23,199 nt of DNA from SMTZ1-83 sp048883405 (lineage in GTDB: Archaea; Asgardarchaeota; Thorarchaeia; Thorarchaeales; Thorarchaeaceae), in the NCBI GenBank assembly GCA_048883405.1, contig JBHLQS010000026.1, positions 1 through 23,199 on the forward strand. The letters are read 5' to 3'. Below, in pieces: positions 15,165 to 22,342 of the stretch (positions within the stretch are counted from its first letter, which is position 1; every line of letters starts with the position of its first letter). The notes under the pieces were generated by a model. It searched no databases and had not been told where the DNA came from. It was given only the letters and a program-made list of their open reading frames with translations. The translations under genes were made by a program, and so were the position numbers.

Positions 15165-16148
15165 TTGATTGACAAAAGATTACTAGCGATTTTCGCTACA
15201 ATGATGGTTTTGGCTTCAGTACCATTCGTGGCAGCTCAGCCCCACCACCAAATGTTCCAGTATGAGGAATCTCTTGGAGTAGTTACAATAACGACTGGCG
15301 AGATAGGAGTCCGAGTGGCCGCAAACGGCGAGGTGCCCCACTTTGCATGGTGGAATGAAACAGATCCTGGAACCGACTATCATGTCACGTTCCTTAGGCT
15401 ATTTGAGGCAAATGACACGAATGAGAATGGAACCTTTGATCGTGGTATCGACCCTATAGTGGGTTCTGCGTTCCATTTACCAATGGATGACTGGGTGTTC
15501 AGTGGCTTTGTGACCGAAGAGCAGAACGATGTGATCACAGCCATACACTTCAACTTCACAAATACTAACACCTATGACCACCATGGACCTGGAATGACAA
15601 CTATTCCTGGGATGCCTGGCATGCCAGGCCACACAGACCCAATGGACGTTGAGATTCAGATTCGTATCCACTTCTATCTGGCAACACCAGACCAGTTCAA
15701 GTTCGACCTTACGGTTTCTGGCTGGGAATGGACAAATACTGATTCCATTCTGGTGTTTCAATTCGCAGTTGGTGAGAGTGAGCACAACCAGAACATCAGT
15801 GAGAGCGACGTTCCAAGGATTGGCCATGAAGATGATAGATTCTCTTTTGGCAATGCTTGGATGGAATATTCACAGCAAGCCTTTGCAGGCAATGCATCTC
15901 ATCAAGTCCAAGTTAGAGCCTCCCATGGAGACCCTCTCATGGCACAAGAACACAAGTCTATCTTCATCGCCTTCGAGTACTTTGGAGATGAACCGTTAGA
16001 TTATGATCCCGTCCTTGGAATTACGGCGCTATCAACAACTTGGACTTTCCTAGGTATTGAATACAACCAGCTTGTTCTTCTTGCAGGTGGCTTCAGCGTC
16101 TTTGCAATACTCATCATTGCTGTGAAATACCGAAATAATGGGACTTAG
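15165..16148 (+). CDS. Secreted, membrane-anchored EF-hand-like protein B with His/Met-rich loop
   Basis: This 327-residue paralog of the minus-strand protein at 11428 starts with TTG (MIDKRLLAIF, aligned to MITVRRTLMF of protein A). The signal peptide ends FVAAQ at about residue 25 and the last 25 residues form a membrane helix. The EF-hand-like loop is DTNENGTFD (84-92). It differs from A by an insertion at about 139-160 (HHGPGMTTIPGMPGMPGHTD) rich in His and Met, and HHQM near the mature N terminus. Such composition is typical of copper or other soft-metal binding, although this is inference. A strong terminator follows. The two paralogs bracket the SDR/methyltransferase/regulator genes, which suggests that the block was inserted between duplicates, or that they share a surface role. 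Confidence 0.72.
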   Translation: MIDKRLLAIFATMMVLASVPFVAAQPHHQMFQYEESLGVVTITTGEIGVRVAANGEVPHFAWWNETDPGTDYHVTFLRLFEANDTNENGTFDRGIDPIVGSAFHLPMDDWVFSGFVTEEQNDVITAIHFNFTNTNTYDHHGPGMTTIPGMPGMPGHTDPMDVEIQIRIHFYLATPDQFKFDLTVSGWEWTNTDSILVFQFAVGESEHNQNISESDVPRIGHEDDRFSFGNAWMEYSQQAFAGNASHQVQVRASHGDPLMAQEHKSIFIAFEYFGDEPLDYDPVLGITALSTTWTFLGIEYNQLVLLAGGFSVFAILIIAVKYRNNGT

Positions 16149-16163
16149 ACATGTCTTTTCTCA

Positions 16164-16194
16164 GGGCCCGGGATATCTCCCGGGTCCACTTTTT
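16164..16194 (+). terminator. Hairpin plus U-tract terminator
   Basis: A 10-bp stem (GGGCCCGGGA with TCCCGGGTCC, one G-U pair) and a four-base TATC loop are followed by ACTTTTTCTG. It begins 16 bases after the stop of secreted protein B and is a strong intrinsic-type terminator. Confidence 0.75.
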
Positions 16195-16202
16195 CTGTTG
16201 GT

Positions 16203-16691
16203 CTAGGCAGACTGTGGCATTTTCCAGAGAATTCTGTGAAATCGTTCCATCAGAACCTCGGGCCAGCTGCCTACGGACTTCAGTGTCAAATCTGCTAATA
16301 GTGTGACAGATGTATCAAGTCTGAGTTCCTCTAGCTCGTGACACTCGAAAAGTGGAGAAATATCGATTCGCTTGAGTCTGTTTTCATGGATAGCTAGCTC
16401 CTCTAGATTGGAGCACTCAGCAAGGGGGGACAGGTCCAGCTTCTCAAGCAGATTATTGTTGAGCCTGAGTGCTTGAAGGTTTGGGCACTTTGAAAGCGGA
16501 GAGAGGTCTATCTCTCTGAGTTTGTTGTTGCGAATTGTCAAATCCTCAAGATTCTGACACCAAATGAGAGGCAAAATGTCTACTGAGATCATATCACGAA
16601 GGTCAAGATTGACGCACTTCTCACTCGATTCGACACCGATGCTTTTCTCTTGTCCAGTGGAATTCACATACCAGACATAGATTTCCGCCAT
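16203..16691 (-). CDS. Leucine-rich repeat protein, 24-residue period
   Basis: The frame is open from an ATG at 16715. I prefer the ATG at 16691 (162 residues) because GGAGA lies about nine bases before it, whereas the first ATG has none. Four leucine-rich repeats of exactly 24 residues each start with a Cys-x-NLE pattern (Cys45, 69, 93 and 117 in this numbering) and read C-x-NLExLxIxxNxLxxIDLSPL. This produces a small cytosolic LRR solenoid without signal peptide or membrane helix. Family role: protein-protein interaction. LRR proteins with IDLSPL repeats are common in Asgard archaea in my experience, which supports the lineage guess. An amphipathic C-terminal cap follows (about 128-162). 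Confidence 0.75.
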   Translation of the reverse strand: MAEIYVWYVNSTGQEKSIGVESSEKCVNLDLRDMISVDILPLIWCQNLEDLTIRNNKLREIDLSPLSKCPNLQALRLNNNLLEKLDLSPLAECSNLEELAIHENRLKRIDISPLFECHELEELRLDTSVTLLADLTLKSVGSWPEVLMERFHRILWKMPQSA

Positions 16692-16843
16692 CGATTGCGT
16701 ATCTCCTGAAATCATGCACCCAGGGAAGGCATCCCTCTTTCAGAACTTCCCTCTCTTAAGATTTGTTTCATTTTTCTTCTCGTTGAACCAGCTAGCTAAA
16801 GAGGAACGGGTTCTAGACTCTCATTGTCTTCTAGAGGTGACAA

Positions 16844-17731
16844 TTGGTGAAAATGTATTGTTATCCATCGACCTTCTCAGTTGTAGCAAGAGATCCCTCA
16901 AATGGCGATATTGGAATCATTGTACAGTCCAAGTTTCCTGCTGTAGGCGCTGTTGTCCCATGGGCGTTGGCTGAGGCAGGTGGGGTGGCGACTCAAGCTT
17001 GGGCAAATACCTCTTACGGTCCAAGAGGACTGAAGCTTCTGTCTGAAGGCAAGGATGCCCCAGAAACCTTGATGGCTCTGCTGAAGGATGATGACAAGGT
17101 TGAGCATAGACAAGTTGGAATTGTTGATTCCAAAGGCCTTGCTGTGTCACACACTGGGAAAGAATGTATGGAGTGGGCAGGCCATGTGGTTGGCGATGGA
17201 TATGCGTGTCAAGGGAATATCTTGGCAGGTGAAGACGTGGTCAAAGATATGGCTGAAGCATATGAGAAGACAGAGGGCGATTTGATAGACCGACTATTTG
17301 CTGCACTCAGTGCTGGACAGGCGGCTGGTGGTGATAGGAGAGGAATGCAGTCGGCTGCGATTCTAGTAGTCCGAAAGGAAGGAGGCTATGAGGGTGGAAA
17401 TGATAGGTATGTTGACGTAAGAGTCGATGACCATCCAAAACCGATTGAGGAACTACAGCGCATCTTTGCCCTATATGACATGACGCTCTTGAACAGAGAA
17501 GATCCTAGCAGGCTTCATCGTATAGAGGGCGGTATTTCACTGAAGATTCAGCAAGCACTTGTAAACCAGGGTTTTCTAGCAGCAGTAGACGAAGAATTCT
17601 CAGCTGCCGCCACGAGCGCTCTGAGAGAATGGGTCAATACAAACAACTTCGAGAACAAGTGGAGAGATGATGGCACAATCTGGCAGAGTGTTCTTGACTA
17701 TCTCCTCGAAGAGTCTGGTATCGGTAGATGA
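16844..17731 (+). CDS. DUF1028 Ntn-hydrolase-like protein with C-terminal extension
   Basis: This 295-residue protein is an unmistakable DUF1028 member: TFSVVARDPSNGDIGIIVQS, KFPAVGAVVPWALAEAGGVA, TQAWANTSYGPRGLKLL, QVGIVDSKGLAVSHTGKECM, YACQGNILAGEDVV and AGQAAGGDRRGMQSAAILVV lie in the usual order up to about residue 180. The fold is Ntn-hydrolase-like, but the reaction is not established. The C-terminal 95 residues (PIEELQRIFALYDMTL... ALREWVNTNNFENKW) match the peptidoglycan-binding-like domain often fused to DUF1028. The open frame starts at a TTG (16844); a GTG at 16847 sits six bases after GAGGTGA and is the likelier start, and an ATG is at 16853. No signal peptide is seen, so it is cytosolic. 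Confidence 0.88.
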   Translation: MVKMYCYPSTFSVVARDPSNGDIGIIVQSKFPAVGAVVPWALAEAGGVATQAWANTSYGPRGLKLLSEGKDAPETLMALLKDDDKVEHRQVGIVDSKGLAVSHTGKECMEWAGHVVGDGYACQGNILAGEDVVKDMAEAYEKTEGDLIDRLFAALSAGQAAGGDRRGMQSAAILVVRKEGGYEGGNDRYVDVRVDDHPKPIEELQRIFALYDMTLLNREDPSRLHRIEGGISLKIQQALVNQGFLAAVDEEFSAAATSALREWVNTNNFENKWRDDGTIWQSVLDYLLEESGIGR

Positions 17732-17813
17732 TTGATGAATTGGAAACGCTTTTCGTCAATGAAACGGTTGGAGCATCATCTATCATTCTCACGGTATATT
17801 CTAAAGCACAACT

Positions 17814-18170
17814 GTGGAAATACGCCATGTGCCCATTGATAAGACATTTCGAACCACTTGGTCAATAATTGACTCGCACGAAGGCCATCCAGTCTGGTCA
17901 AAGGATGAGAGAGCTGGTCGAATCCATGGTGACATTGCCGGTGTGCATTTTGAATCATGTATCGGATGCATGAAATGTGTGACTGCATGTCCTGTGGATG
18001 TCTTCGCGGCCTGGATTTCTGAAAATGGAGGGGATGTTGTTGATCCCATTCTTGATGCTGAGTGTATCTTGTGCCTAGCATGCGAGCTAGTTTGTCCAAC
18101 TGATGCCATTCATATCAGGAGAACCCCTGGGTCTCAAGACACCCTAGACTCTTTATTGCACGGTGTATAG
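17814..18170 (+). CDS. Ferredoxin-like protein with two [4Fe-4S] sites
   Basis: This 118-residue protein has an N-terminal extension of about 45 residues and two ferredoxin motifs: Cys49/52/55/59 (CIGCMKCVTACP) and Cys84/87/90/94 (CILCLACELVCP), so two [4Fe-4S] clusters. The start GTG at 17814 has no ribosome binding site. A TATA-like GGTATATTCTAA at 17792-17803 predicts transcription starting near 17822, which would favour the in-frame GTG at 17829 (MPIDKTF) in a leaderless mode. It precedes the acyl-CoA dehydrogenase gene by 24 bases, and likely carries electrons to or from it or to a partner flavoprotein; this pairing is inference. Confidence 0.82.
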   Translation: MEIRHVPIDKTFRTTWSIIDSHEGHPVWSKDERAGRIHGDIAGVHFESCIGCMKCVTACPVDVFAAWISENGGDVVDPILDAECILCLACELVCPTDAIHIRRTPGSQDTLDSLLHGV

Positions 18171-18194
18171 CTATCTATTCGCGAGGAATGCACA

Positions 18195-19454
18195 ATGTTT
18201 GATATTCTATTGAGTGATGAAGAAAGGAAGCTGCGGGACGAGGTTCGTGCATTTGTCCGCGATAAGGTGGACCCAAGCCTGATTGTTGCCATGGACTCGA
18301 AAGAGAAAGAGTATCCCTACGAGTTTGTTAAGACTGCTTCAAAATCCAACCTACTCGGGCTACGATTTCCAAAGGAGTATGGTGGTCGAGGTCTTGGTTG
18401 GGTTTCCGAGATGCTTGCGGTAGAGGAAGTAGGTGTTTTAGGTATCTCTCTTGGGTGCGCCTATTCCCTTCCAAGCATAATTGGAGAAGGTATAGAGAAG
18501 TATGGAACAGAGCAACAGAAACGTGAATACCTACTTCCAACACTCAGAGGCGAGAAAATATGTGGAGAGGGTCTGACGGAGCCTAGAGGGGGATCTGATT
18601 TCTTTGGTACAAATACAGTCGCTACAAAGAAAGGTGATGTATTTGTCATAAATGGTGAGAAACGATTTGTAGCTGGAGGGGTTGGGGCTGACTACTTCTT
18701 GATCTATGCCAAGACTGACTTTGAATCTGCGCCCCATAAATCACTCAGTGCCTTTCTAGTCGACCGTGATGCTGGAGTCAAAGTTCAAGAAGAGTACGAA
18801 CTCATGGGTTGCCGCGGTATGGGTGCGGCACGAATCGTGATGAAGGATATTGAGGTTCCTGAGTCCAACCTCGTTGGAGAACTGCATGGTGGAAATGATG
18901 TGTTCAACGCCATGATGGTTCCCGAACGCCTGACATCTGCTGCAGGAGCAGTTGGAATGGGTCAGGCGGCCATAGAGCTTGCAGCAAGGTATGCAGACAA
19001 GCGGGAGGCATTTGGCCGGCCAATTCGAAGGTTTGAAGCTGTTAGCTTCAAGGTATCAGACTGTGTGACAGAACTGGATGCTGCTCGTGGTTTAATATAC
19101 CGTGCAGCTAAAGTGGCTGACACAGGCGCTTGGTGTAGAAAGGAGGTCTCTCAAGCGAAGGCATATGGAACAGAAGCTGGCTTCAAAGCTGTGCATGAAG
19201 CAATGCAGATTCTTGGAGGAATCGGATATACTGATGTCTATCCTATCGAGCGGCTATATCGGGATGCGAGACTGGCAACTATATGGACAGGCAGCAACGA
19301 GGTTCAGCGGCTAATAGTCCAAAATGAAATATTCAGGGAAATACTGTCTCTTGACCGGACCTTGAAGCGTGATATAGAACTTGACACACCCGGCGCTCAC
19401 AAGACGGAAGAGAAGGTGTATTCTGAGGATCCTACTAAATACTATCCAAAGTAA
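18195..19454 (+). CDS. Acyl-CoA dehydrogenase
   Basis: This 419-residue flavoprotein oxidises an acyl-CoA at C2-C3. Family marks: LTEPRGGSD (about 127-134), AFGRPIRRFEAVSFKVSD (272-289), QILGGIGYTDVYPIERLYRD (338-357) and the GSNEVQRL FAD/dimer block near 366-373. The catalytic Glu of MCAD-type enzymes normally precedes that Gly-Thr/Ser pair; here it is Thr365. Instead Glu244 in VPERLTSAAGAVG sits where isovaleryl-CoA and long-chain dehydrogenases carry their base on helix G. So I expect an IVD/LCAD-type catalytic base, perhaps for branched substrates. The C-terminal 25 residues (ELDTPGAHKTEEKVYSEDP) extend beyond most members. GAGG precedes the ATG at 18195. No ETF genes are nearby; the ferredoxin gene directly upstream is a likely partner. 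Confidence 0.93.
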   Translation: MFDILLSDEERKLRDEVRAFVRDKVDPSLIVAMDSKEKEYPYEFVKTASKSNLLGLRFPKEYGGRGLGWVSEMLAVEEVGVLGISLGCAYSLPSIIGEGIEKYGTEQQKREYLLPTLRGEKICGEGLTEPRGGSDFFGTNTVATKKGDVFVINGEKRFVAGGVGADYFLIYAKTDFESAPHKSLSAFLVDRDAGVKVQEEYELMGCRGMGAARIVMKDIEVPESNLVGELHGGNDVFNAMMVPERLTSAAGAVGMGQAAIELAARYADKREAFGRPIRRFEAVSFKVSDCVTELDAARGLIYRAAKVADTGAWCRKEVSQAKAYGTEAGFKAVHEAMQILGGIGYTDVYPIERLYRDARLATIWTGSNEVQRLIVQNEIFREILSLDRTLKRDIELDTPGAHKTEEKVYSEDPTKYYPK

Positions 19455-19478
19455 TCGATTCGCTTTCCTCGAGCCAAA

Positions 19479-19486
19479 TATTTATA
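19479..19486 (+). promoter_or_regulatory. TATA-like box of the zinc-ribbon gene
   Basis: GAGCCAAATATTTATAG gives TATTTATA at about 78 bases before the ATG at 19557 and 60 before one at 19539, so the leader would be 30-50 bases. Confidence 0.45.
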
Positions 19487-19556
19487 GAACCAATTTTCAC
19501 TATTGTTAATCAAGACACATAATGTGTCACATATCAAAATGGAGACTTTGTTACAA

Positions 19557-19724
19557 ATGGCAGAACTGGTATGTCCAAAGTGTGGACAGAAAGTAGACGT
19601 TCCAGTACATTGCGGGAAAGAGATGCATCAGGAAGGGGACCAGCTAGTTTGCTGGATGGGGCCCCAATGTGGGCATCAGGATATGCCTACTCACTGTGGA
19701 CAGGTGATGGAGTACAAACCGTAG
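19557..19724 (+). CDS. Small zinc-ribbon protein with repeated HCGxxM motif
   Basis: From the ATG at 19557 the protein has 55 residues: MAELVCPKCGQ..., a first HCGKEM, then LVCWMGPQCGHQDMPT and HCGQVM before a short tail. The two HCG(K/Q)(E/V)M motifs together with two CxxC-like pairs give a likely metal-binding (zinc or iron) site. In-frame starts at 19503 (TTG) and 19539 (ATG) are possible; no strong ribosome binding site decides. The HCGxxM motif is reminiscent of small desulforedoxin/neelaredoxin-type metal sites, but the match is weak. No membrane helix is present. Confidence 0.6.
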   Translation: MAELVCPKCGQKVDVPVHCGKEMHQEGDQLVCWMGPQCGHQDMPTHCGQVMEYKP

Positions 19725-19725
19725 T

Positions 19726-20286
19726 CTACCATCCATCCCAGTGGACGATTTCTGAGAGAGGCCTCCTAGAAGTTCTTTTCTTCTCCCTCTCTTGGTTTCT
19801 CTCATCCAAGAGTTCAATGTTCCCCTCATAGCCAATGAGGACCACTGTTGTAATTCTATACTCACTGGGTATTCCAGTGATTTCTTTCATCTTGTCTTCA
19901 TTCCACCCGGCTGTAGGGTGTCCCATCAGACCCAAGTGGACAGCCTGAAGGAGGATATTCTCTGTAGCAAGTCCAACGTCCATCATGAAATATGGCAGCT
20001 CGTGAAAAGGACAGCCACCGTCCTCCTTTGCAGCAACGATTATCATGACTGGAGCCCTCTTCCCCCACGCATTTCCCATGCTCAGGGCTTCATGTGCCTC
20101 TGCTAGCCTATCGGGATTGTTTAGGACGACCAAGTTCCATGCCTGAGTATTACCACATGAAGGAGCCCTTCTTCCTGCCTCCAAGATAGATTTCAGCGTT
20201 TCATCAGGGACTGGCCTATCGGAAAATGCTCTTCCGCTACGTCTCTTCAGAATCTCGTCAAGAATGAGTCCTTCACTAGCGTTCAT
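19726..20286 (-). CDS. Nitroreductase-family FMN protein
   Basis: This protein is 186 residues long from the ATG at 20286, which has GAGG nine bases upstream. A TTG at 20349 would add 21 residues that look unlike the family. Nitroreductase marks: RRSGRAF (FMN phosphate), RRAPSCGNTQAWNLVV, the central LPYFMMDVGLATENILLQAV, and the C-terminal KRTSRRPLSEIVHWDGW typical of small, single-domain members. It reduces nitro- or quinone-like compounds with NAD(P)H through FMN. The gene runs convergent with the zinc-ribbon gene, whose stop is one base away, and divergent from the small membrane protein gene at 20404. Confidence 0.88.
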   Translation of the reverse strand: MNASEGLILDEILKRRSGRAFSDRPVPDETLKSILEAGRRAPSCGNTQAWNLVVLNNPDRLAEAHEALSMGNAWGKRAPVMIIVAAKEDGGCPFHELPYFMMDVGLATENILLQAVHLGLMGHPTAGWNEDKMKEITGIPSEYRITTVVLIGYEGNIELLDERNQEREKKRTSRRPLSEIVHWDGW

Positions 20287-20403
20287 CTTATCGGCCTCAT
20301 CATGATGGGAAGAAGCTATGAGTAAAACTGTTGTGACGCGAGGTTTCAATGGGAAGTGTTATGAGAGGTCGGTTGTTTATCATGCCAACAAGAGGAATGA
20401 AAC

Positions 20404-20988
20404 GTGCTGCAAATCTCGGTCCTTGATGCTCTATATGCAGGTCTTCCTGGACTTATGGTAGGTTTTCTTGTGGGATACATCTTGGGTGCATCCAGATCAT
20501 TGAGTATGAGGGACCGATTTTTCATTACTCTGACTGTTGGACTAATTGGAGGGGTTATCATAGCATTGATTCTACAGAACACTGGCATAATCGTTGCCAG
20601 ACCAGATGTTCCTCCAGATGAGGAAGCAGCCAGGCTAAGTCTAATGTTCCTGTTGAGTATAATGACTACTTTCGGNNNNNNNNNNNNNNNNNNNNNNNNN
20701 NNNNNNNNNNNNNNNNNNNNNNNNNNNNNNNNNNNNNNNNNNNNNNNNNNNNNNNNNNNNNNNNNNNNNNNNNNNAGACCAGATGTTCCTCCAGATGAGG
20801 AAGCAGCCAGGCTAAGTCTAATGTTCCTGTTGAGTATAATGACTACTTTCGGAGGCATAGGAGTTGGAGCCGCATTGCACTGGGAGCCATTCGCAGAGCC
20901 GTCTCCTAAACGCCATGTCACATTCGATCCTGAGGAAGATGACGAGGAGTTTGATCGACAAATCAAAGAGGCAATGGGTGGACAATAG
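20404..20988 (+). CDS. Small membrane protein (interrupted by false assembly gap)
   Basis: The displayed frame has 194 residues, including 34 unknown, but the sequence before the N run (20599-20675) is repeated exactly after it (20776-20852). Collapsing the duplication and the 100 Ns (177 bases, a multiple of three) yields about 135 residues. That protein has about three membrane helices at about 10-30, 38-60 and 78-100, a linker ARPDVPPDEEAARLS and a highly acidic C-terminal tail (FDPEEDDEEFDRQIKEAMGG) facing the cytosol. The GTG start at 20404 follows GAGG by eight bases. It follows the divergent nitroreductase gene and precedes the zinc-ribbon membrane protein. No family is recognised. Confidence 0.65.
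   Translation: MLQISVLDALYAGLPGLMVGFLVGYILGASRSLSMRDRFFITLTVGLIGGVIIALILQNTGIIVARPDVPPDEEAARLSLMFLLSIMTTFXXXXXXXXXXXXXXXXXXXXXXXXXXXXXXXXXXRPDVPPDEEAARLSLMFLLSIMTTFGGIGVGAALHWEPFAEPSPKRHVTFDPEEDDEEFDRQIKEAMGGQ
20599..20675 (+). repeat. 77-base duplication flanking the N run, copy 1
   Basis: This 77-base block ends exactly at the N run and recurs, base for base, right after it (20776-20852). The length equals a common assembler k-mer, so it is an assembly artefact and not a biological repeat. Confidence 0.85.
20676..20775. other. 100-base N run, scaffolding gap
   Basis: Exactly 100 Ns mark an unknown-length scaffold join. Since both flanks share the same 77 bases, the true contigs overlap and no sequence is likely missing. 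Confidence 0.9.
20776..20852 (+). repeat. 77-base duplication flanking the N run, copy 2
   Basis: Exact copy of 20599-20675, immediately after the Ns. Merging the two copies restores one continuous reading frame. Confidence 0.85.
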
Positions 20989-21066
20989 CAGTAGAGACTC
21001 GATAACCATTAAAGCAATGTAGACCTTCCAACGTGCAATGCTTTTGCCATTGGAGGCTTACTCGAA

Positions 21067-22290
21067 ATGAAGCAGACGCTACCACACCTTGCATTCATTC
21101 TGTTTATCGCCGGAATTCTCTGCATTTATCCACTATACCCGGTCCATGCTCAGACTTGGACTGAAGATGATGCTCTAACATTCCTTTTAGAAGTCAATGG
21201 GGTATCAGCTGCTGAATCAGATGTTGCAGCTCCAATCCCCTACAACTTGACCACTGATCTCGAGCTTGAGCTGACCATTGAGGCAATTCAGAATCTCACA
21301 ATCCATGCCATGAGATTCGTAATTCAATACATGGGATTCCCGCTCATCAATCAGGAATTTCCAGTTGGGTCAACTGTTCCTATAGGGGTTCCCATGCAAC
21401 TAGTCAATAAATCGATACCCCTCGGCTCGATGCTTAGTTTCGGAGGCATTGACTTGGTTTCCGGGACTATTATCGGTGAAGTGGCCTTTATCTACTCCTT
21501 GCTCAGTGACCCGGGGACCAATATTACCCTGCCTGAGGATTTTGTCTTACAGATTGGAGCCACCGGTGCTGCTGCCATTATGTCTGTCACTGGACTGATT
21601 ACTGTAGGCTTTACAGTGATGGCTGTATTTTCACTTCTTATGGCTCTTGATAATTTCCAGCAGGGAATCATAGCTGCACGGAAGATGCGTGGAGCAAAGA
21701 GGGGCTCAGATGTCGGGATATTTCCTGCTGCAGTAGTCTTGCGACGGAAACCTAAGAAGGGTGGAGAAAAGATCAGCAAGGATGAGTTGATCCGCAGAGT
21801 CAGCGACGCAGCTGGAAAATCTTGGGACCACAAACGATGTCCCAAGTGCGGCAAGAAATGGAAGAAGGATGCTGTTGAATGTTCAAAGTGTGGCATTGAT
21901 GAGTCATCAGCAGTTCTGTACTTCTCTCAAGACATTGCAGAATATGCGCCAAAGGCGGTGAAGGTTGTGAAGCCAAAGAGCAAAGTCACAGTGGGAGCCT
22001 TCTCAAAGAAACTGAAGCTCAAGCCGGCTAAGGGCGGTGCATTGGCTGCGGCACTTACTGATATGGGAATCTTCCAGACGCGAAGTGTCAAGGTTCCATT
22101 GATGAAGGTTGCATTTGCTGGAATGACCATCGCGGGATTCTACTGGAGCTGGCTCCAGATTCTAAGTGGAGCAACACCTTCTCTGTTGGACTCCCTCCTA
22201 TACGCTGCTGCGGGTCTTGTAGTATCAGTTGTGGTTGCCTACTTCATGAACTTCCTCGCAAGAGTACCAAAACTTGGCTACGACGAGTAG
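21067..22290 (+). CDS. Membrane protein with signal peptide, exported domain and internal zinc ribbon
   Basis: This 407-residue protein has a signal peptide (1-28, ending YPVHAQ) and an exported beta-rich domain (about 29-160). A membrane helix follows at about 166-193, then a Lys-rich cytosolic segment with a zinc ribbon of four Cys (258, 261, 272, 275; CPKCGKKWKKDAVECSKCG). The cytosolic stretch runs to about 340, and two more membrane helices lie at about 346-366 and 373-396. The C terminus (PKLGYDE) is short. The topology (outside domain, inside zinc ribbon, paired helices) suggests a sensor or scaffold linking the envelope to a cytosolic partner. No family is recognised. The ATG at 21067 follows GGAGG by about 12 bases. 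Confidence 0.65.
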   Translation: MKQTLPHLAFILFIAGILCIYPLYPVHAQTWTEDDALTFLLEVNGVSAAESDVAAPIPYNLTTDLELELTIEAIQNLTIHAMRFVIQYMGFPLINQEFPVGSTVPIGVPMQLVNKSIPLGSMLSFGGIDLVSGTIIGEVAFIYSLLSDPGTNITLPEDFVLQIGATGAAAIMSVTGLITVGFTVMAVFSLLMALDNFQQGIIAARKMRGAKRGSDVGIFPAAVVLRRKPKKGGEKISKDELIRRVSDAAGKSWDHKRCPKCGKKWKKDAVECSKCGIDESSAVLYFSQDIAEYAPKAVKVVKPKSKVTVGAFSKKLKLKPAKGGALAAALTDMGIFQTRSVKVPLMKVAFAGMTIAGFYWSWLQILSGATPSLLDSLLYAAAGLVVSVVVAYFMNFLARVPKLGYDE

Positions 22291-22342
22291 GTGCCTACTC
22301 TAGATGGAGTGACCTACCCGGTTCCTCCCTTAGCCCAATGAC

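Noticed and set aside
15614..15629. 16-base perfect palindrome GCCTGGCATGCCAGGC
   Set aside because: It lies inside the coding sequence of secreted protein B and follows from codons for Gly, Met and Pro in the GMPGMPG stretch; no operator role is supported.
20599..20852. 77-base direct repeat as a biological repeat or mobile-element target duplication
   Set aside because: The copies abut a 100-N gap exactly and match an assembler k-mer size, so an artefact is far more likely.
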